Positions 7,901 to 13,313 of a stretch of DNA of 13,313 bases are shown here, piece after piece. The stretch comes from Tritrichomonas foetus (Eukaryota > Parabasalia > Tritrichomonadida > Tritrichomonadidae): contig MLAK01000041.1 in assembly GCA_001839685.1 (NCBI GenBank), positions 1-13,313 on the forward strand, given 5' to 3'. The position numbers and the translations under genes are program-made. Numbering within the stretch: the first letter of the stretch is position 1; every line of letters starts with the position of its first letter. A model generated the notes under the pieces. It searched no databases and was not told the origin of the DNA. It was given only the letters and a program-made list of their open reading frames with translations.

Positions 7901-9018
7901 ATGTTTCCTTCTGTATGTGGTGATTATTTCGATTTCTCATTATTGGCTGATTGTCAACCTCATATATTATCTAATCATTTATCAATATATTTTATAGATC
8001 AATTAGCTTTTCAAGCTTGGAGATTATATCCTAATATTATTTGTCGAGAAATTGCCGAAGAAGTTCAAACATCATTAGATGCTTTAATATGGTATCAAGT
8101 TAATCCTAACGTTGTTAAAGAAACTATTGAATTTGTTTCTGGTACTGAAATTAAAGATGAAATACCAAATTATATTCCGATAACTCTTAAATTAACTCAA
8201 CAAGGAAGCCAAGCAACTATTATAATAGAATATAAAGTTGAAACATCAGCAGAAATTCCAACTGGTTATGTTAGAATTAAAAATGGTAGTGAATTTGGAA
8301 TAGATTTAAAAACTGATGAAGTTATATTAAATATAAGAGGTGGAGTAATCCAACTGATGAGATCTAATATAGCAGGATTTGGAGTAAAATATAAATGTTT
8401 AGAAGGTCTTAAACATGAATTAGAAACTCCATTAATTTTAACTTCACAACAATTAAAAAGTGAATTGTTAACAGGAACAGTTAATGATGATGGAATTGAT
8501 GTTTCTAAAAGTGTTGCTTTAAATAGTGAAACTAATATTACAGTCATGTGTCCTAAACGACCTAATGAAATAATATGTTTTGATAATATTATGCATCAAA
8601 ATGTACAATTAACAATTAATGGTGTAAAATATCCAGATACAGAATTTGAATCAACTATAGGAGCACGATTTTATCAATATCAATTAATAGCAAATGAATT
8701 AGATGGACCATTAAAACCAACTCAAGAATTTGAAGATTCATTTACACTATCATTAAATGATTTAATAACTGGTGAGCTGTATGTTAATACTATAAGTGAT
8801 GGTTCATCATTTGGAATTAATTTCCAATTAGAAATTACGAACTCTAAATATGTATTTGATGGCATTAATTCTAAAGGTAATACTTGGACAATTAAATTTA
8901 AAGGTCATGCAATGTATAAAGGGGTAATAAAAGAGAATTTAAAATTTGATTTACAGATGTTAATGGTGAAATTATAATTCCTGATTCAATTAAAGTGTTC
9001 CTTAAATTGGAATATTAA
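7901..9018 (+). pseudogene. Element gene A: broken structural-like protein of about 370 residues
   Basis: I do not recognise the family with certainty. The frame opened by the ATG at 7901 runs 358 codons to 8977. The last few codons look out of frame, and the natural continuation (FTDVNGEIIIPDSIKVFLKLEY-type end) lies one frame over, ending at TAA 9016-9018. A frameshift therefore sits near 8945-8952. The frame is also open upstream to 7862, so the true start is uncertain; the 5' end may be shifted or lost next to the direct repeat. The protein is rich in beta-prone alternating residues (ITLKLTQQGSQATIIIEYKV), Asn, Thr and Ile, with no membrane segment in its body and no enzyme motif. Size and texture suit a minor capsid or penton-like virion protein, which is inference. 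Gene B begins 20 bases further on. Confidence 0.55.
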
Positions 9019-9038
9019 ATATTTTATTTTTATATTAA

Positions 9039-11005
9039 ATGACTGCAATAATTACTAAACAAAATGCAAGAGATAGAGCGTTTGTAGATGGAAATAGTGG
9101 AGGAAATGGAGAATTTGATACTTTATATGTTAAAGTTGATTCAATATTTGATGGTAATATAACATTAACTAAATATAATACTCGACCGATGAAATTAATG
9201 ATAAATTCATAAATATTAATGAACAACTTGAAGATCATGAAACTTTAGTTGATACAATTATTAATAATCATTATTATACTATTTATTTATCAGAATCTGG
9301 ATCATCAAATAAAACTATTTCATAATTAACAATTGAGGATAGTGATTATCCAACTAATACATGGTATATTAAATTTAAAGTTAATGATATTTCCAATAAT
9401 GAAAACTTTTATTTCTTATTATTAGCAAACAACTATAACAAGACTTAATAAAGAAATAATATCATTCGAAAATAAAATGAATTGGTGGAATGTTATATCT
9501 AATGTAGTTTCTATTGGTGCAGATATTGTATTTGCTTTTTATGGAACACCTTTTCAAATGGTTTCAAAAGGCTTTAAATCATTAGGTTTATTATCATTTG
9601 AAAATTCATCTGTAGAAGTTTCATCAATAGTTGCTTCTTCAGTATTACAAAGTCATCAAGAAGAATTAATGAATGTATTTATGAAAACTACATTAACACA
9701 AACAATGAAAGATGAAGTTTATGTTGAATATTTTAATCATGANTATTTAGTTCCTTATTTACAAACTAATTCAATGTTAATAATAAATGATAATATTAAT
9801 TATCAATATAATTCTATGAATGAATTTATTTATGTTTTCATTAATGAAGATGATAATAGTAATACTGACTTTGAGATGACTTATGAAAATTATATTTTAA
9901 ATATGAAATGTGCATTAGATGAAATAGAAATTAAAATCGTTTATGTTAAACCATCACCTTTATTAAATACGTTAGGTAGTAATTTATCAGATTCACAATT
10001 AATAACTGCAGCAGCTGTAAAGAGTTTAATAGATAATTTAATTAATACTAATAATGAAACTCTTCATAATCAATATATGATAAAAGGTGATTCAATAGAT
10101 TAATCAGAATATGTCAAATTAACTAAATTAAGTTCTTATTATGATAAGGATGAAATTACAAATTGTTTATCGAATTATTTAAATACTTTAGTTTATGAAT
10201 CGGGAGGTTCAACATCATATCATACTCCATCAAGAATATTTACATATGTTTTAAGAATATGCCAACAACTGGATATATTCGTTTATGTATTAGTGCACAT
10301 TATAATGGATCTGTTAGACCAACTCATATTGATTTTAATTTTGAAGATGGCAATTATATAGGACATCAAAATGTTGATGGTCATCATTATCCTGATTTGG
10401 GTACGATAACTTGTTCATATGTTCCTGAAAGTAAAACAATAACAGGAAAAGTAGAAGTATATCTTTTAAATTATCGTGGTATTGTAGAATCTACAGTTTT
10501 CATAGGTAATAGGAACATAAGTGATGAATTCGATACAAATAATGAAATAAATATATCTAGTATTAAAGCAGTCAATGAGATAATTAATGAAACAATAAAA
10601 CCTGATCCACATTTTAGCTCTATGTGATATTCTTCAGATGAATATTCCTTAGGTTGTCCCGTATTTCTAAGTGGTAGTGCACTTGCTTATAATAATAATT
10701 TTTGGAGTTGGGCATCAAATACTGATTATACTAATTGTATGTGTTCTGTTAAACCAGAAGGAACATGGAAAACGTTCGTAGGTATTGCTACAAATATTAA
10801 TACAGAAAATAATAGTTAAACTTTTGCAACAAATAGTGCATATTTATTTAAAGTTGATGATTCATCATTTCATAAAGTTGGTGATTCTTTATTATATGAT
10901 GGACGAATTTTAGATGAAGATATTGCATTAACTTTAAAAATTCAANGTTCAATGATTGGTGTAGTATCGTCAATTATTGATTCAACTACTTTATCAATGT
11001 TTTAA
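9039..11005 (+). pseudogene. Element gene B: broken fibre-like virion protein, about 655 codons
   Basis: One gene broken into pieces that read in turn in three frames. It opens at ATG 9039 (MTAIITKQNARDRAFVDG). It then shows a frameshift near 9180-9185, TAA at 9323, a frameshift near 9422-9445, TAA at 10101, a frameshift near 10245-10256, TGA at 10625 and TAA at 10817, and ends at TAA 11003. Between the breaks the frames stay open for long distances and the composition is uniform. Visible features are an Asn/Ile-rich N-terminal part with GGNGEFDTLYVKVD, a middle part beginning near 9444 with MNWWNVISNVVSIGAD at 9477, and a beta-rich C-terminal half (GYIRLCISAHYNG near 10270; FWSWASNTDY near 10700; KVGDSLLYDGRI near 10880). 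Repetitive Asn/Ser/Asp beta structure is typical of viral or phage fibre and receptor-binding proteins. No specific family is proven. Two Ns are present. Confidence 0.6.
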
Positions 11006-11039
11006 TAAACGTAAGAATAAATTGAATGGGGGATACCAT

Positions 11040-11138
11040 GTTATGTGGCACCTTATTAGACCCACAGAAATTTAATCAGAAAAACTGATCACTTTAAATA
11101 CTTATCAACTTTTTATTTTTGCGGTGATTTGTTAAATG
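11040..11138 (+). repeat. 98-bp direct repeat, right copy, ending in TTGTTAAATG
   Basis: Partner of 7691-7788, with about seven substitutions and one single-base gap. It lies 35 bases after the end of gene B and is preceded by an unusually G-rich GGGGGATACC. Its terminal ATG opens only seven codons before TAA, so no gene follows it now. Confidence 0.8.
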
Positions 11139-11196
11139 TCAAGTTTGAATCAAAAATAAATATTAATTGAAATTAATTAATTAATTGATGTTTTTA

Positions 11197-11820
11197 TTAA
11201 GCAATCTTTACAGATATTCCATGTTGAATAAATTTACTATAAACTTCATTATGTGAATACTTTAAATCTTCAACTTTACCATCTTTAGATATTAAAATCT
11301 TTGAGATATAAACATATTTTGAATTTGTTAAACATCAATTACATGATATATCATCATTAAGAATAAAATCAACTTTATCACAATTAGTTAATAACATAAT
11401 TATTTGCATTAATGTTTGAGATTTACATATTAAATATGAATTGACTCGAATGGGATTATTTTCATAAACATTAATCAACAATTCATAAAATTGATTCTTT
11501 TTTCTAAATCTTCTAAATCAGAAACTAAATCGATCTCTCGTTCTTGAATAATATTATTATTATCACTAGATGGATAAATGATTTTTGTATTATCAACTGG
11601 AACATAAACTGAAGGTTGTTGAGGATTAACTGAAGGATAAATTATTTATTGATGATATGGTAATTTGTTGTTGTTCTTTATCTTCATAATTTTTATTATT
11701 ATGACTACTTAGAATTTTTGATGAATCCAATTTAATATTTATGTTAGTAGTTTGGTTTTGTTGGGTTTTAACTGATGTATCACTTTCACTAGAAAGAATA
11801 CGATCTAATCTTAATGCCAT
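11197..11820 (-). pseudogene. Element gene C: broken hypothetical protein of about 208 codons
   Basis: The gene starts at ATG 11820-11818 (MALRLDRILSSESDTSV), directly after the stop of gene D. The first 64-codon frame ends at 11626, but a frameshift near 11636-11650 moves reading into IYPSVNPQQPSVYVPVDNTK. A second frameshift at an A-run near 11497-11502 leads to a last part with FYELLINVYENNPIRVNSYL and SKILISKDGKVEDLKYS. An in-frame TGA lies at 11337-11335, and the gene ends with TAA at 11199-11197. The N-terminal half is a hydrophilic Ser/Asn/Gln/Lys-rich stretch, probably disordered. The C-terminal half looks compact, with a Cys-x(n)-Cys pair around the TGA. Function unknown. Confidence 0.5.
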
Positions 11821-12093
11821 TTAATAATAAAAATAAATTTTTCAATTATAAAGATGACTAATTGCTCTATTTAATAAAGATCTAATTTTTAAATCTCTTT
11901 CATATTTAATTAATATATTGTTTCTATGTTTATCAGTAATATTTCAATTTAATGTTTGTCGATAATAATATATTATATTTATTATTTTATGTAAAGTTAG
12001 TGTTGCAAATGCTTTTCTACTTTTTCTTTCTTTATAATTATTAATAGTATTGATTAATTCATCATTTAATTTAACTTTAGTCATATCTACCAT
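11821..12093 (-). pseudogene. Element gene D: small basic protein, 90 codons with two in-frame TGAs
   Basis: It starts at ATG 12093 (MVDMTKVKLNDELINTINNY). The frame is continuous to TAA 11823-11821 except for TGA at codon 50 (11946-11944) and at codon 84 (11844-11842). Both would fit Trp (TGG to TGA). The protein is Lys/Arg/Asn/Ile-rich and probably helical, with KERKSRKAFATLTLHK near 21-36. Its stop is immediately followed by the ATG of gene C, so the two would have been expressed together. Function unknown. Confidence 0.5.
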
Positions 12094-12172
12094 TGTTTTT
12101 ATATTAAATAAAATAATGAGTTTATTTAAAAGAAACTACTTTAATTATTTTTTAATTTTAATTTCAATATAA
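12094..12172. promoter_or_regulatory. Divergent intergenic region between element genes D and E
   Basis: A 79-base, almost pure A/T spacer between two diverging start codons. If the genes were ever expressed it must have carried both promoters. No specific factor site is identifiable. Confidence 0.3.
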
Positions 12173-12537
12173 ATGAGTATTGCAGATTATTTTGATTAAT
12201 TAATAACATTTGTTTCCAAAAATATTGATTCATTTAATCCTGAAACTTTTGGACAACAAGTTCAAGAATTAATAGTTGAATTTTATACTAAAAGAAAATA
12301 TAAATTAAGAAATAGAGATGTTTTAGCCATTTATGAACGATTATATTTAGATTTTAGAGATGAAGTTAAAGATAAAGATAAAGATAAAGATTGAATTTTA
12401 AAAGAAGATGAAACTTATAGAAGAAATTAAATGATATATTAAATAATGCTAATAATAAATATACTAATTCTAANAAATGTACAAAATTACAATTCTTTAA
12501 AGGTTTATTATTAGCGCATCTGCTCAAAATCAAATAA
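12173..12537 (+). pseudogene. Element gene E: broken, 3'-truncated hypothetical protein
   Basis: It opens at ATG 12173 (MSIADYFD), with TAA at 12197-12199 (fits Gln), a long open stretch (FNPETFGQQVQELIVEFYTK, then KYKLRNRDVLAIYERLYL), a KDKDKDKD run, and TGA at 12392-12394 (fits Trp). A one-base frameshift near 12424 leads to KLNDILNNANNKY. The frame then runs into the downstream repeat at about 12503 and ends by chance at TAA 12535, so the natural C-terminus is lost. Predicted helical and charged. Function unknown. It diverges from gene D. Confidence 0.5.
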
Positions 12538-12778
12538 TCATATTTCGAAATCCGAATTCTTAAGTGATTCCAATTACAATTATAATTATTATTATTATGT
12601 CATTACCAAATTATTCGCGAATCGATGTAAATTATAAAATTTGATCCTGAAGTGATAATTCGAATTCACATTGTGGATTTGTTCATATTAGTTTACATGC
12701 TTGAATTATCATCAAAAGCATGAAATATGACTTCAGGATTTCTCAAAAAAGTTAAAAAACTTTCACAAAATGAACTTC
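12519..12778. repeat. Diverged ~250-bp direct repeat, copy 1
   Basis: It aligns with 13024-13268 over its whole length at roughly 75-80%, with small indels. Shared blocks include CTGCTCAAAATCAA, CCGAATTCTTAAGTGAT, TTTGATCCTGAAGTGATAAT (12640-12659), ATTATCATCAAAAG and TTTCTCAAAAAAGTTAAAAA. Both strands are full of stops and substitutions are not codon-like, so it is non-coding. Confidence 0.75.
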
Positions 12779-13023
12779 CGAGTCTTTTACTGTCCATTGT
12801 GGGATCTTTCACCTTCTCAATTGGAACACTATCTTTAAATATTCATAATGTTTATTTTCGCCATCAGGAAAAGATATTTTAATTGGGAATTTTTGAGATA
12901 AAGCTATATTGAATAGAAATATGGATAAATCAATTAAATAGAAATATGGATTCTAATTATGGAAGTATCAAAAGTTGATAGCTTAACGTACGAAAAAAAT
13001 CGAAAAACACGATTATTGGTTTA
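12779..13023. other. Spacer between the two ~250-bp repeats
   Basis: No gene is seen. It contains a short direct repeat, AATAGAAATATGGAT, twice about 25 bases apart near 12912-12952. Confidence 0.5.
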
Positions 13024-13268
13024 TCTGCTCAAAATCAAGTCAATACATGTCGAAACCCGAATTCTTAAGTGATACCCATTATTATTATGTCATTTCGAAA
13101 TTATTCGTAAATCAACGTTTATTATCAAATTTGATCCTGAAGTGATAATTGCGAAATAACATTGCATATTTTTTCATATAAGCCTATATATTTTAATTAT
13201 CATCAAAAGTCTAAAATAAGACATCAAGATTTCTCAAAAAAGTTAAAAAATATTCAGAAAATGAAATT
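13024..13268. repeat. Diverged ~250-bp direct repeat, copy 2
   Basis: Second copy of 12519-12778, offset about 490-505 bases. It carries TTTGATCCTGAAGTGATAAT at 13130-13149. Similarity stops near 13268. The final bases of the window (GGTGGTCCCCCC) are unusually G/C-rich and could be part of another element end. Confidence 0.75.
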
Positions 13269-13313
13269 CCCCTCCTATATGAAAGGTTTACAAGGTGGTC
13301 CCCCCAAAGGTTT

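Larger units (their letters stand above)
7691..12537. mobile_element. Relic of a virus-like (Maverick/Polinton-type) element
   Basis: Five adjacent broken genes share extreme A/T third positions, spacers of zero to a few tens of bases, and mixed orientation. Two are long, beta-rich and structural-looking, and the second has a fibre-like C-terminal half. Compact gene packing and virion-like proteins in a probable trichomonad genome point to a Maverick/Polinton or related endogenous viral element. Against a firm call, the window shows no protein-primed DNA polymerase, retroviral-type integrase, FtsK-type ATPase or cysteine protease, and no long terminal inverted repeats. The borders given are only those of the visible gene block. 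It is inactive as it stands. Confidence 0.45.

Noticed and set aside
7779..7997. 72-codon hydrophobic plus-strand frame
   Set aside because: It starts inside the direct repeat and overlaps gene A in another frame. Part may be the displaced 5' end of gene A, but it is not convincing as a separate membrane protein.
8266..8547. 93-codon minus-strand frame
   Set aside because: Lies wholly opposite gene A and reflects its codon bias.
9035..9238. 67-codon minus-strand frame
   Set aside because: Antisense to the start of gene B, with no features of its own.
9039..12394. A genuinely recoded (TGA = Trp or TAA = Gln) active element
   Set aside because: Attractive given the pattern of stops, but at least six frameshifts in the same genes and the use of ordinary TGG and CAA make decay the simpler explanation. 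Kept only as a test in the findings.
1..13313. CRISPR array, tRNA, rRNA or bacterial-type operon signals
   Set aside because: No regularly spaced repeats, no T-loop-like tRNA motifs and no rRNA-like sequence were seen. The gene content is eukaryotic.

Overview
The window looks like part of a very AT-rich protist nuclear genome, most likely a parabasalid (trichomonad such as Trichomonas or Tritrichomonas). The reasons are long intronless genes, short AT-rich spacers, a leucine-rich-repeat/PP2C protein, a eukaryotic HtrL/YibB-type putative glycosyltransferase, and a decayed block of virus-like genes of the kind Maverick/Polinton elements leave in these genomes. Entamoeba is the main alternative. 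No marker here settles the species.

Left part (1-4300): two intact genes face each other. The plus-strand gene at 354-2456 encodes a 700-residue LRR plus PP2C phosphatase. The minus-strand gene at 2823-4268 encodes a 481-residue basic Ser/Arg-rich protein with two small winged-helix-like segments, probably nuclear. They converge on a 366-base AT-rich spacer.

Middle part (4300-7690): one gene, a signal-anchored HtrL/YibB-family protein at 5746-6765, sits between long non-coding stretches. These hold a near-perfect hairpin (4894-4936), short degenerate repeats, a 155-base foldback that looks like a MITE (7346-7500), and a 19-base direct repeat. Single-base Ns are concentrated here, including in the probable active-site motif of the enzyme. 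That suggests a multicopy or heterozygous locus collapsed during assembly.

Right part (7691-12537): a lower-GC block of five broken genes. Two long beta-rich structural-looking genes on the plus strand (7901-9018 and 9039-11005) are enclosed by two 92%-identical direct repeats of about 98 bases. They are followed by two directly abutting minus-strand genes (12093-11821 and 11820-11197) and a divergent plus-strand gene (12173-12537). Every one has frameshifts and/or in-frame stops, and all nine in-frame stops I counted are TAA or TGA at places that would fit Gln or Trp. I read the block as a relic of a Maverick/Polinton-like (virus-derived) element. No polymerase, integrase, ATPase or protease is present to prove it.

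The last 780 bases hold two diverged direct copies of a roughly 250-base non-coding repeat. The first begins where the last element gene breaks off.
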